DNA of 64,000 bases from Skermanella rosea (lineage in GTDB: Bacteria > Pseudomonadota > Alphaproteobacteria > Azospirillales > Azospirillaceae). The stretch is from contig NZ_CP086111.1 of the NCBI RefSeq assembly GCF_016806835.2, positions 612,001-676,000 on the forward strand, written 5' to 3'. Below are positions 8,826 through 18,235 of this stretch, in pieces. The notes beneath the pieces are model-generated. The model worked only from the letters and a program-made list of their open reading frames with translations. It made no database searches and was not told where the DNA came from. Position numbers and translations under genes: made by a program. How positions within the stretch are numbered: the first letter of the stretch is position 1; every line of letters begins with the position of its first letter.

Positions 8826-9641
8826 ATGAATGCTGTGATCACGAAAATTCCCTTTGCGGAACCGCTGTGGCGCTATCGGGCCTTCATCTGGAGCGCAGCC
8901 ACGCGCGAGATGCGCCTGCAGTCGATGAACTCGGTCCTCGGCTGGCTGTGGCCGGTGCTGAACGCGGCGGCCCTCATCCTGCTGTACATGACGCTGTTCG
9001 TCGAGGTGCTGAAAAGCAGGCTGCCGGGTTCCGACGACAGCATGTCCTATGCGATCTACCTGTGCGTCGGCATCATCACCTGGACCTACTTCTCCAACAC
9101 CATCCTGCGCTCGCTGAACATCTTCGGCGAGAACGCCATGCTGCTGAAGAAGGCGGGATTCCCGAAGATCACGCTGCCGATCATCGTGATCGTGTCCCAG
9201 GGCGTCCAGTTCGCGATCATGCTGGGGGTCTTCGCCGTCCTGCTGATCGTGACCGGCCGGATCCCGGGATGGGCCCTGCTGGGCATGATCCCGCTGCTGG
9301 TCCTGCAGCAGGCCATCGCGATCTCGCTCGGCATGCTGCTCGGCACGCTCAACGTCTTCTTCAGGGACGTCGGGCAGGCGATCGGCATCGTGCTGACCTT
9401 CTGGTTCTGGCTGACCCCCATCGTCTATCCGCTGTCGATCCTGCCCCCGGCGGTCGCCTCGTTCGTCACGAACTGGAACCCGATGACCCGGATCATCACC
9501 GGATACCACGACATCGCGCTCAACAACGCCCTGCCGGACCCGGCCGCCTATATCGGCCACGTGGTGCTGGCGGCGGCGCTGTTCGCGCTGGCCTATTTCT
9601 GCTTCAAGCGTCTGTACAGCGCGGTCCAGGACTATCTTTGA
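8826..9641 (+). CDS. wzm: Polysaccharide ABC exporter, permease subunit
   Basis: A 271-residue ABC-2 type inner-membrane permease with about six hydrophobic segments, the usual Wzm size. After a short cytoplasmic stretch (RYRAFIWSAATREMRLQS) comes GWLWPVLNAAALILLYMTLF, the first helix; FWFWLTPIVYPLSILP near residue 195 is the family signature of polysaccharide exporters. It works as a dimer with two Wzt subunits to carry a finished, lipid-linked glycan across the inner membrane. Its TGA overlaps the ATG of the ATPase gene, so the two are translationally coupled. Presence of this pair implies an ABC-dependent O-antigen or capsule rather than only a Wzx/Wzy route. Confidence 0.95.
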   Translation: MNAVITKIPFAEPLWRYRAFIWSAATREMRLQSMNSVLGWLWPVLNAAALILLYMTLFVEVLKSRLPGSDDSMSYAIYLCVGIITWTYFSNTILRSLNIFGENAMLLKKAGFPKITLPIIVIVSQGVQFAIMLGVFAVLLIVTGRIPGWALLGMIPLLVLQQAIAISLGMLLGTLNVFFRDVGQAIGIVLTFWFWLTPIVYPLSILPPAVASFVTNWNPMTRIITGYHDIALNNALPDPAAYIGHVVLAAALFALAYFCFKRLYSAVQDYL

Positions 9642-10927
9642 TGCCCCTGATCAGCATCCGGAACATCACCAAGAAGTACCATACCTTCGCCAGCGACTGG
9701 GACCGCTTCGTCGAGGCGATCACCAACGGCAGGATCCGGCGGCGCCACGAGCACTGGATCCTGAAGGGGGTCTCGCTGGAGGCGGAGCCCGGGGAGTCGA
9801 TCGGCATCATCGGCTACAACGGCGCCGGCAAGAGCACCCTGCTCAAGATCGTCCTGGGAGTCTCGACGCCCGACAGCGGCACCGTCGCGATCAACGGCCG
9901 GGTCGCCGGGCTGCTGGAATTGGGCGTCGGCTTCCATCCCGAATTCACAGGCCGGGAGAACGCGACGATCAGCTGCCAGCTCCTCGGCCTCGACCCGGCG
10001 GAGATCCCGCCGCTGGTCGAGGAGATCAAGCGCTTCTCGGAGCTGGAGGACTATTTCGACGAGCCGATGCGGACATATTCCACCGGCATGCAGATGCGCC
10101 TCGCCTTCAGCGCGTCGACCGCGGTCCGCCCGGAGATCCTGGTGGTCGACGAGGCCCTGGCGGTCGGCGACGCCTATTTCCAGCACAAGTCGATGGCGCG
10201 GATCCGGCGCTTCCGCGAGGCGGGGACGACCCTCTTCCTCGTCTCCCACGATCCGACCGCGATCAAGAACCTGTGCGACCGGGCCCTGATCCTCGAGGAG
10301 GGGGTGGTGATCCGCGACGGCCGGCCGGACGAGGTCCTGGACTACTACCAGGCCATGGTCAACCGGCGGAAGAAGGACGAGGAGATCCGCCAGTTCAGCA
10401 ACGACGGCGTCGTCGTCACCCGCAGCGGCGACGCCCGGATGGAAATCTCCGCCATCCAGATCCTGGACATGGACGGAAGGCCCGGCCGGGTCTTCAAGAC
10501 GGGGGAGACCGCCCGCATCCGGCAGACCATCACCTGCAACGATCCCGACGTCCGGCCCAATGTCGGCATCATGATCCGCGACCGGCTGGGCAACCATATC
10601 TACGGCACCAATACCCATCTGAAGAAGGTCACGATCGACGACCGCTTCGAGGTCGGAACGCGGTTCCACGTGGATTTCGACGTCGAGCTCCGGCTGGGCG
10701 CCGGGTCGTACAACGTCTCCGTAGCCGTGGTCGACGACGCCCTGCACAGCAGCCATCTCGACTGGATCGACCAGGCGGTCGTCTTCCAGGTCATGCCCGA
10801 CGGCGTGCCCGACTACGCGGGCCTGACGCCGCTGCCGGCCCGCCTCTCCTATGGCCGTGGCTCCGGGATCGAATCGGGAGCCGGGGGCGAGCAGCTCGGT
10901 GCCGACCGGGTGGAGGCGGGAGACTGA
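9641..10927 (+). CDS. wzt: Polysaccharide ABC exporter, ATPase subunit with C-terminal sugar-binding domain
   Basis: A 428-residue protein in two parts. Residues 1-245 form the ABC ATPase: Walker A GYNGAGKST at 58-66, signature YSTGMQMRLAFS at 146-157, Walker B ILVVDEA at 166-172 and the switch His203. Residues about 265-405 form a beta-rich domain (starting near SGDARMEISAIQILDMDG) like the carbohydrate-binding domain of Wzt from E. coli O9a, which binds the modified end of a finished chain and licenses export. Wzt proteins without this domain are about 250 residues, so the longer length matters. The ATG overlaps the wzm stop. The next gene encodes a methyltransferase, a plausible source of the end modification. 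Confidence 0.95.
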   Translation: MPLISIRNITKKYHTFASDWDRFVEAITNGRIRRRHEHWILKGVSLEAEPGESIGIIGYNGAGKSTLLKIVLGVSTPDSGTVAINGRVAGLLELGVGFHPEFTGRENATISCQLLGLDPAEIPPLVEEIKRFSELEDYFDEPMRTYSTGMQMRLAFSASTAVRPEILVVDEALAVGDAYFQHKSMARIRRFREAGTTLFLVSHDPTAIKNLCDRALILEEGVVIRDGRPDEVLDYYQAMVNRRKKDEEIRQFSNDGVVVTRSGDARMEISAIQILDMDGRPGRVFKTGETARIRQTITCNDPDVRPNVGIMIRDRLGNHIYGTNTHLKKVTIDDRFEVGTRFHVDFDVELRLGAGSYNVSVAVVDDALHSSHLDWIDQAVVFQVMPDGVPDYAGLTPLPARLSYGRGSGIESGAGGEQLGADRVEAGD

Positions 10928-10940
10928 ACGCCTCGGCGCT

Positions 10941-10975
10941 CCGGCCCCGGGAGCCCCGGCCCCGGGAGCCCCGGC
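10941..10975. repeat. 15-bp tandem repeat, 2.3 copies
   Basis: CCGGCCCCGGGAGCC occurs at 10941-10955 and identically at 10956-10970, followed by CCGGC. It lies in the 109-nt gap between wzt and the FkbM gene. No function is evident; it could vary in copy number by slippage. Confidence 0.85.
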
Positions 10976-11036
10976 GGCGGCGAAGCGCCCCGATCCCGGC
11001 CCTCCGTGACCAATCCGATATCGAGACCCCGAGCCG

Positions 11037-12554
11037 ATGACCTTTATCTCCTACGCCCAGAACTACGAAGACATCATGCTGTTCCGCGCCCTGCGCGGCG
11101 TGGAGCAGGGCTTCTATGTCGATGTCGGCGCCAACAGCCCGGACGAGCATTCCGTGACCCGCGCCTTCTACGAGCGCGGGTGGCGGGGCATCAATATCGA
11201 GCCGGTCCTGGAATTCCACCGGCAGTTGCTGGAGGCGCGTCCGCGCGACGTCAACCTGCCGATCGCCATCGCGGACCGGACCGGGTTCATCGAGTTCCAC
11301 GACGTGGCCGGCACCGGCCTCTCCACGATAAACCCGAAGATCGCCGAAAATCATCGTGCCGCGGGTTATCAGGTCACCAGGCGCAGCGTCGTGGTCGAGA
11401 CGCTCGACGAGGTGTTCCGGAAGTATGTCAGCGGCGAGGTCCATTTCCTCAAGATCGACGTCGAGGGACTTGAGGGGTCGGTCCTGCGGGGGCTTTCCCT
11501 CGAGGAGATCCGGCCCTGGATCATCGTGGTCGAGGCGACGGAAGTCCTGAGCCAGGTGCAGAGCCATGCATCCTGGGAGCCCCGTCTGAAGGAGCGGGGC
11601 TACTCCTTCGTCTATTTCGACGGCCTCAACCGCTTCTACGTGGCGGACGAGCATGCCGATCTGGCCGGTTCCTTCGAGAGCCCGCCCAACGTCTTCGACG
11701 ACTGGATGCGGATCACCGACCGCCAGGCGCACGACCGGGCCAACGTGCTCTCCGCCAAGCTGGAAGAGGAGCGGGAGTCATACAGGAGCGAACTGGAGAT
11801 CCTGAAGGCCCAGGTCGAGGAATGGAAGACCCGGGCCGAGGCCGCCCAGGCCGCCGAAGCCGCCAGGCGCGCGGAGGAAGCGGCTCGCAGGGCCGAGGAC
11901 GAGTCGCGGCGGCTGGAGCTGGAGGCGCGCCTGGGCGAGCTGATGCGTGCTCTCGATGAGGCTGCCGCGGCCGGGGCCCGGGCGTCCGAGCGGGAGGCGA
12001 GGCTGCTCGACCAGATGGCGGACCTGTCCGTCCAGGCCGCCGGATTGAGGACCGGCATCGTGGCCCTGCGGGAAGGAATGGAGAATTCGGTGCAGGCCGA
12101 GACGGCCGCGCTGAGGCACCGGCTGGCCGAGCTGGAGCACGCCTCTTTCCTGGCCAAGCTGGAACTGGACTCGGTCCTGGCCAGCTCCTCCTGGCGCATC
12201 ACGGCGCCGATGCGGGGGGTCAAGATGGCCGCCGCGGCCCTCGCCAGGTCCATGGGGGACGCCGGGGGCTCCCGGCCGGGTCCCTCCCTGGTCAGCCGCG
12301 CGGCCCATTGGTCGGCGCGCCAACCCGTGCTCAAGCGCGCCGCGGTGGCCGTCCTGGCGAGGAGTCCCGCGCTGGAGCGCAAGGTCCGTTCCCTCGTGGC
12401 GCCGCCGCCGGGGGTGCCGGCGACCGCCGTGGCCGACATTCCGCCGCCGCGCCGGCCGGACCGCTCCGGCCCCGCCATCGTCTCCCGAAGCCCGTCCCCG
12501 GCTGAAGCCATCGTCGAAACCGCTTTCCGACGCGCGCTCGCGCGCGCGCGCTGA
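11037..12554 (+). CDS. FkbM-family methyltransferase with long coiled-coil extension
   Basis: A 505-residue protein. Residues 1-200 are an S-adenosylmethionine-dependent FkbM methyltransferase: GFYVDVGANSPDEHSVT (motif I) near residues 24-40, GINIEPVLEFHRQLL next, and VHFLKIDVEGLEGSVLRGL near 138-156. Residues about 230-385 are an almost unbroken charged, alanine-rich heptad region, a strong coiled coil. Then comes SSSWRITAPMRG, a motif often found after coiled coils in large polysaccharide enzymes, and a proline-rich tail. It sits between wzt and a double glycosyltransferase. By analogy with WbdD of E. coli O9a, where a methyltransferase joined to a coiled coil caps the chain and sets its length, this could be the chain terminator. 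That role is inference. No kinase domain is visible. Confidence 0.85.
   Translation: MTFISYAQNYEDIMLFRALRGVEQGFYVDVGANSPDEHSVTRAFYERGWRGINIEPVLEFHRQLLEARPRDVNLPIAIADRTGFIEFHDVAGTGLSTINPKIAENHRAAGYQVTRRSVVVETLDEVFRKYVSGEVHFLKIDVEGLEGSVLRGLSLEEIRPWIIVVEATEVLSQVQSHASWEPRLKERGYSFVYFDGLNRFYVADEHADLAGSFESPPNVFDDWMRITDRQAHDRANVLSAKLEEERESYRSELEILKAQVEEWKTRAEAAQAAEAARRAEEAARRAEDESRRLELEARLGELMRALDEAAAAGARASEREARLLDQMADLSVQAAGLRTGIVALREGMENSVQAETAALRHRLAELEHASFLAKLELDSVLASSSWRITAPMRGVKMAAAALARSMGDAGGSRPGPSLVSRAAHWSARQPVLKRAAVAVLARSPALERKVRSLVAPPPGVPATAVADIPPPRRPDRSGPAIVSRSPSPAEAIVETAFRRALARAR
12531..12551. repeat. Alternating CG tract at the 3' end of the FkbM gene
   Basis: A 21-nt run of alternating C and G, broken by one T, encodes the terminal Ala-Arg residues of the methyltransferase and ends at its TGA. 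Such tracts favour left-handed DNA and replication slippage. It is only 18 nt before the next start codon. Confidence 0.7.
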
Positions 12555-12569
12555 CCGGAAGAAGCCACC

Positions 12570-15500
12570 ATGCGTATCGTCCTGGACCTGCAGTCCCGCC
12601 AATCGCCGAGCCGCGTCCGCGGCATCGGGCGCTACTCCCTGGCCCTGGCGCGCCACCTGGCGACGCTGGCGACCGGCCACGAGGTCATCGTCGCGCTGAA
12701 CGGGGCGCTGCCCGACATGGTCGACGCGGTTCGCGCCGACCTGGACGGATTCGTCCCCGCTGAGCGGATCGTCACCTGGTCCCAGCCCGGCGGCGTCGGA
12801 TCCGTGACCGGGGACAGCCGCTGGCGCGCCCGCGCCGCGGAGCGGCTGCGCGAGCGGTTCCTGGAGTCGCTGCGACCGGATGTCCTGCACGTGTCCAGCC
12901 TCTTCGAGGGGCTGGGCGACGATGTCACCACCTCCATCGGGGAGGTCGCCGCCGACCTGCCGACCGCGGTCACCTTGTACGACCTGATCCCGCTGGTCCG
13001 GCGCGACGTCTACCTGGCCAACCCCGCGGTCGCCGACTGGTACGAGCGCAAGCTGGCGTCGCTGCGGCGGGCCGACCTGTGGCTCGCGATCTCCGACCAT
13101 ACGCGGCGGGAGGGGATCGAGCTGCTTGGCCTGCCGGAGGACCGGGTGCGGTCGATCTCGTCCGCGGTCGACCCGATGTTTCGCCCGGTCGAGCCGGCGG
13201 ACGAGGCGGCCCTGCGGCGGCGCTACGGCCTGGAGAAGCCGTTCGTCCTGTACACGGCGACCATCGAGCCGCACAAGAACGTGGAAGGGCTGTTCACGGC
13301 CTACGGGAAACTGTCGCCGCAGGTGCGCCGATCCCACCGGCTGGCCATCGTCTGCCGGATCGACGACCATAACCTGGCGCGGCTGAACGCCGCCGCCCGC
13401 CGGGCCGGCCTGCGCGACGACGACTACGTCATCACCGGCTACGTTCCGGACGAGGATCTGCTGGCGCTCTATACCATCTGCCGGCTCTACGTCTTTCCGT
13501 CGCTCCACGAGGGCTTCGGCCTGCCGGCCCTGGAGGCGATGGCCTGCGGCGCCCCGGTGATCGCGTCGGACTCGACGAGCCTGCCCGAGGTGGTCGGCCG
13601 CCCGGATGCCCTGTTCGACGCCGCATCGCCCGAGGCCATCGCGGGCGCCATGGAGCGGGCCTTGGGCGACGAAGGCTTCCTCGCGGACCTGCGCCGGCAC
13701 GGCCTCGCCCGCGCGCGCCTGTTCAGCTGGGAGAGCACGGCGCGCAAGGCGCTCGACGCCTTCGAGGAACTGCATGACCGGCGCCGCGAAAGCTCCCGCG
13801 TCGCGGTGCGTGCGCCGCTGCCTCGGCGGCCCCGGCTGGCCTTCGTCTGTCCGCTGAAGCCGGAAGTGAACCGGTTTTCCCGCCATGCCGGCGCGATCCT
13901 GCCGGAACTGGCCCGCTACTACGACATCGAGTGCGTCGTTCGCCAGGACCTGGTCGAGGACGGATTCGCCCGGTCCAACCTGCCGATCCGGTCCGCCTCG
14001 TGGTTCGCCGGGAACGGGGCGCGGTTCGACCGCGTGCTCTACCACCTGGGGAACGATGCCGACCTTCATCCCTGGGTCTCGGACCTGCTCCGACAGTGGC
14101 CCGGCACCGTCGCGCTTCATGACGACCGCCTGGGCGACGCGCTGTCGCTCCTGCCGCCCGCGGAAGGGCGGCCCGACCCCTGGACGGCCGAGCTTTACCG
14201 CTCCCACGGCTGGACGGCGGTGATCGAGCGCCTGCGGGCGGAAGATCCCGAAGCCGTCGTGGTGAAATACCCGTGCCTGGGATCGGTCCTGGAGAGCGCG
14301 GCCGGAATCGTCCGGCCCGATCCGGACCGCAGCCCGGCCCGCATGGCCGAGCTGTATCGCGATGCGCTGGAGGAGCATGCCGGGGACTCCCGCATGGCGC
14401 GCCTGGACCGGCTGGCCGACGACGTCATGGCGATCTCCGCTCCCGATGCTCCCGGTCCCGAAGATTGGGAAAAGGTGCTGGTCTGCGCCGCCGAGAACCT
14501 GCCTCCGGCGGTACCGGTCCGCCAGTTCCTGATCGACGTGTCGGAACTCGTGCAGCGCGACGCCGGCACCGGCATCCAGCGGGTCACGAAGAACATCACC
14601 CTGAAGCTCCTGGAGAACCCGCCGGCCGGTTTCCGGGTCGAGCCGGTCTTCGACGACGGCACCGGGGTGTTCCGCTACGCCCGCGCGCTGACGGCGAAGC
14701 TGATCGGCATGCCCGGCCAGGGCCTTGGCGACGATCTGATCGACACCCGGCCGGGCGACGTGCTGCTCGGCCTGGACCTCGTGGCGCACCAGATCGCCGG
14801 CCGGCAGGAGCTGAACCGCCGCCTGCGGCACCGGGGCGTTCGCGTCTTCTACGTCGTGTACGACCTGCTTCCCGTCCTGCGGCCGCAATGGTTCCCTCCG
14901 TTCCCGCTGTTCCGCACCTGGCTCCAGACGATCTCCCGCGAGGCGGACGGCTTGGTCTGCATCTCGCGATCGGTGGCGCAGCAACTGCTGGACCACCTGC
15001 CGGAACTGGACGTCGAGCGGCTGACGCCGCTGAGGATCGGCCATTTCCATCTCGGCGCGGATATCGACACCAAGGCGGGTAGGGTATCCGACGGGGTGGC
15101 GTCCCTGCTGGAACGGCCGACCCTGAAGTTCCTGGTGGTCGGCACGGTCGAACCCAGGAAGGGGCATGCCCAGTGCCTCGCCGCCTTCGAGGAACTGTGG
15201 GCCGCCGGAGCCGACATCGACCTCGTCCTGGTCGGCAAGCAGGGTTGGATGGTCGAGGAACTGGCCGCCAGGATGCGGGGCCACGTCGAGGCCGGCAGGC
15301 GGCTCCACTGGCTCGACAAGGCCTCGGACGCCGATCTGAACGCGCTCTACGCACAATGCACCGCATTGCTCGGCATGTCGCAGGACGAGGGCTTCGGCCT
15401 TCCGCTGATCGAGGCCGCCAAGCACGGCCAGCCGATCATCGCGCGGGACATCCCGGTTTTCCGGGAGATCGCCGGCGATCATGCGACGTATTTCTCCGGG

Positions 15501-15794
15501 ACGGAGGGGCGTGATTTCGCGGAGGCTTTGTCCGCCTGGATCGAGCGCCATCGTCGTGGCGACGTGCCGAATACCGGGAACATGCCCTGGCTGACCTGGG
15601 CGCGTGCGGCGGAGCAACTCGTCGATGCCGTCCTGCACGACCGGTGGGACGCCATTTGGCAACCGGGTCCGACCGATCCGCAACGGCGGGCGGGTGGCCG
15701 GGAACATGAACGGTCCTGCGCCGATACCGCCGGCGGAACGGCCATGGCGGACGGCGACGAGCCGGAGCCGTCCCGCTTGGCACGGCGCGCCTGA
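12570..15794 (+). CDS. Double glycosyltransferase (two GT-B family 4 modules)
   Basis: A 1074-residue protein, about two and a half times a single family 4 enzyme. Module one (residues 1-410) begins DLQSRQSPSRVRGIGRYS, has TATIEPHKNVEGLFTAYG near 230 and the EX7E site HEGFGLPALEAMACG near 312. A middle segment (420-640) looks like a further N-terminal half-domain. Module two (650-1040) begins FLIDVSELVQRDAGTGIQR, has VVGTVEPRKGHAQCLAAFEE near 855 and a second EX7E site DEGFGLPLIEAAKHG near 938. Such fusions polymerise or alternate linkages in mannan and rhamnan O-antigens (WbdA- or WbpY/WbpX-like). Its position beside wzm/wzt and gmd/rmd supports a 6-deoxyhexose donor. The ATG at 12570 follows GGAAGAAG. 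Confidence 0.88.
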   Translation: MRIVLDLQSRQSPSRVRGIGRYSLALARHLATLATGHEVIVALNGALPDMVDAVRADLDGFVPAERIVTWSQPGGVGSVTGDSRWRARAAERLRERFLESLRPDVLHVSSLFEGLGDDVTTSIGEVAADLPTAVTLYDLIPLVRRDVYLANPAVADWYERKLASLRRADLWLAISDHTRREGIELLGLPEDRVRSISSAVDPMFRPVEPADEAALRRRYGLEKPFVLYTATIEPHKNVEGLFTAYGKLSPQVRRSHRLAIVCRIDDHNLARLNAAARRAGLRDDDYVITGYVPDEDLLALYTICRLYVFPSLHEGFGLPALEAMACGAPVIASDSTSLPEVVGRPDALFDAASPEAIAGAMERALGDEGFLADLRRHGLARARLFSWESTARKALDAFEELHDRRRESSRVAVRAPLPRRPRLAFVCPLKPEVNRFSRHAGAILPELARYYDIECVVRQDLVEDGFARSNLPIRSASWFAGNGARFDRVLYHLGNDADLHPWVSDLLRQWPGTVALHDDRLGDALSLLPPAEGRPDPWTAELYRSHGWTAVIERLRAEDPEAVVVKYPCLGSVLESAAGIVRPDPDRSPARMAELYRDALEEHAGDSRMARLDRLADDVMAISAPDAPGPEDWEKVLVCAAENLPPAVPVRQFLIDVSELVQRDAGTGIQRVTKNITLKLLENPPAGFRVEPVFDDGTGVFRYARALTAKLIGMPGQGLGDDLIDTRPGDVLLGLDLVAHQIAGRQELNRRLRHRGVRVFYVVYDLLPVLRPQWFPPFPLFRTWLQTISREADGLVCISRSVAQQLLDHLPELDVERLTPLRIGHFHLGADIDTKAGRVSDGVASLLERPTLKFLVVGTVEPRKGHAQCLAAFEELWAAGADIDLVLVGKQGWMVEELAARMRGHVEAGRRLHWLDKASDADLNALYAQCTALLGMSQDEGFGLPLIEAAKHGQPIIARDIPVFREIAGDHATYFSGTEGRDFAEALSAWIERHRRGDVPNTGNMPWLTWARAAEQLVDAVLHDRWDAIWQPGPTDPQRRAGGREHERSCADTAGGTAMADGDEPEPSRLARRA

Positions 15795-17147
<1,353 letters not shown>

Positions 17148-17155
17148 GACGGGCC

Positions 17156-18163
17156 GTGTCTTCGGAAGAAACGCCGCTCAAGGTGCTGGTGACGGGGGGA
17201 ACCGGCTTCGTGGGCCGTCACCTCATCGCCGCGCTGGACAGGACGCTGGCGGACGGGAGCGAGATCGTCGCCGGCACTTCCCGGCCGGGCGCCGATCCGG
17301 CGGGCGCGGGGATTCCGTCCGGCCGCATTCCGGTCCGCCTGACAGGGATGGACGTCACCGACGCGGCGCAGGTAAGCTCCGTCGTCCGTGCCGAACAGCC
17401 GACCCATATGGTGCATCTCGCGGCGATCGCGGCCGTGACGGCGGCCACCCGGGACCCCCGCTTCGCGTGGGGCGTCAATCTCGGCGGCACGTTGAACGTC
17501 GCGCTGGCGGTCGCCGACGAATGCCCGTCGTGCCGCATCCTGTTCAGCAGCAGCTCGGAGATCTACGGCGCCAGCTTCAAGGCCGGCGTGCCCCTGGACG
17601 AGGGGGCGCTGCTTCAGCCGGCCAACCCCTATGCCGCCAGCAAGGCGGCGGCCGACCTGATGCTCGGGCAGATGGCGCTCCAGGGAGTCGCCGTCACCCG
17701 GGTCCGGCCGTTCAACCATACCGGCCCCGGCCAGGGCGAGCAGTTCGCCATCCCATCGTTCGCCGCCCAGATCGCGCGGATCGAGCTTGGACAGCAGGAG
17801 CCCGTCATCCGCGTCGGTTGGCTGGATGCCGTCCGGGACTTCCTCGATGTCGGCGACGTGGTCGACGGCTATGTCCGGATCATCCGGTCGGCCGATCGGC
17901 TGCCGCCCGGATGCATCATCAACCTCGCCTCGGGAACCGGCAGGCGGATCGGCGATCTGCTGGACAGGCTCGTGTCCATGTCGACGGTGCCGATCGAACT
18001 GGTACAGGATCCCGCCCGGTTCCGCGCCAGCGATACGCCCTCGGTCGTCGGCGACAGCAGCCGGGCCCGGGAGCTGCTGGGCTGGAAACCGGAGCGCGAC
18101 ATGGACGATACCCTGCGTTCGGTTCTGGACTACTGGCGGACGCGCCTGGGCCCGAGGGGCTGA
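17156..18163 (+). CDS. rmd: GDP-6-deoxy-D-mannose reductase-like (GDP-D-rhamnose forming) SDR
   Basis: A 335-residue extended SDR enzyme. The Rossmann motif GGTGFVGRHL is at residues 14-23 (G14, G17, G20), the SSSSEIYGA catalytic serine region near 129-137, and the Tyr159/Lys163 pair in NPYAASKAAADL. RVRPFNHTGPGQ near residue 182 is strongly characteristic of Rmd-type reductases, which reduce the Gmd product at C4 to GDP-D-rhamnose. Direct coupling to gmd (8-nt gap) supports this. GTG at 17156 is the start. A related 4-epimerase/reductase outcome such as GDP-6-deoxytalose cannot be excluded. Confidence 0.88.
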   Translation: MSSEETPLKVLVTGGTGFVGRHLIAALDRTLADGSEIVAGTSRPGADPAGAGIPSGRIPVRLTGMDVTDAAQVSSVVRAEQPTHMVHLAAIAAVTAATRDPRFAWGVNLGGTLNVALAVADECPSCRILFSSSSEIYGASFKAGVPLDEGALLQPANPYAASKAAADLMLGQMALQGVAVTRVRPFNHTGPGQGEQFAIPSFAAQIARIELGQQEPVIRVGWLDAVRDFLDVGDVVDGYVRIIRSADRLPPGCIINLASGTGRRIGDLLDRLVSMSTVPIELVQDPARFRASDTPSVVGDSSRARELLGWKPERDMDDTLRSVLDYWRTRLGPRG

Positions 18164-18235
18164 CCGGCTTGGCCCTTGCCGGACCCTCGATCGGGGCCTT
18201 GCAGGCCCCGGGTCCTGCAAGGGCCAAGCCGTCAG
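18160..18235. terminator. Large bidirectional hairpin joining two convergent stop codons
   Basis: The arms at 18160-18179 and 18217-18235 pair over 19 bp with one bulged base; inside, GGACCC (18181-18186) pairs with GGGTCC (18210-18215) and GGGGCC with GGCCCC. The left arm contains the TGA of rmd and the right arm contains the TGA of the convergent IalB-like gene. No T-run follows, so termination may need Rho or rely on stem strength. Confidence 0.7.

Noticed and set aside
10941-10975. CRISPR-like repeat
   Set aside because: The 15-bp units are directly adjacent with no spacers, and no cas gene is near. No CRISPR array was found in the window.
11778-15707. A 1309-codon open frame on the minus strand
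   Set aside because: It lies antisense to the FkbM and double glycosyltransferase genes, has shadow composition (runs of Arg, Gly, Pro, Asp, Gln) and no family motif. High GC content leaves such frames open.
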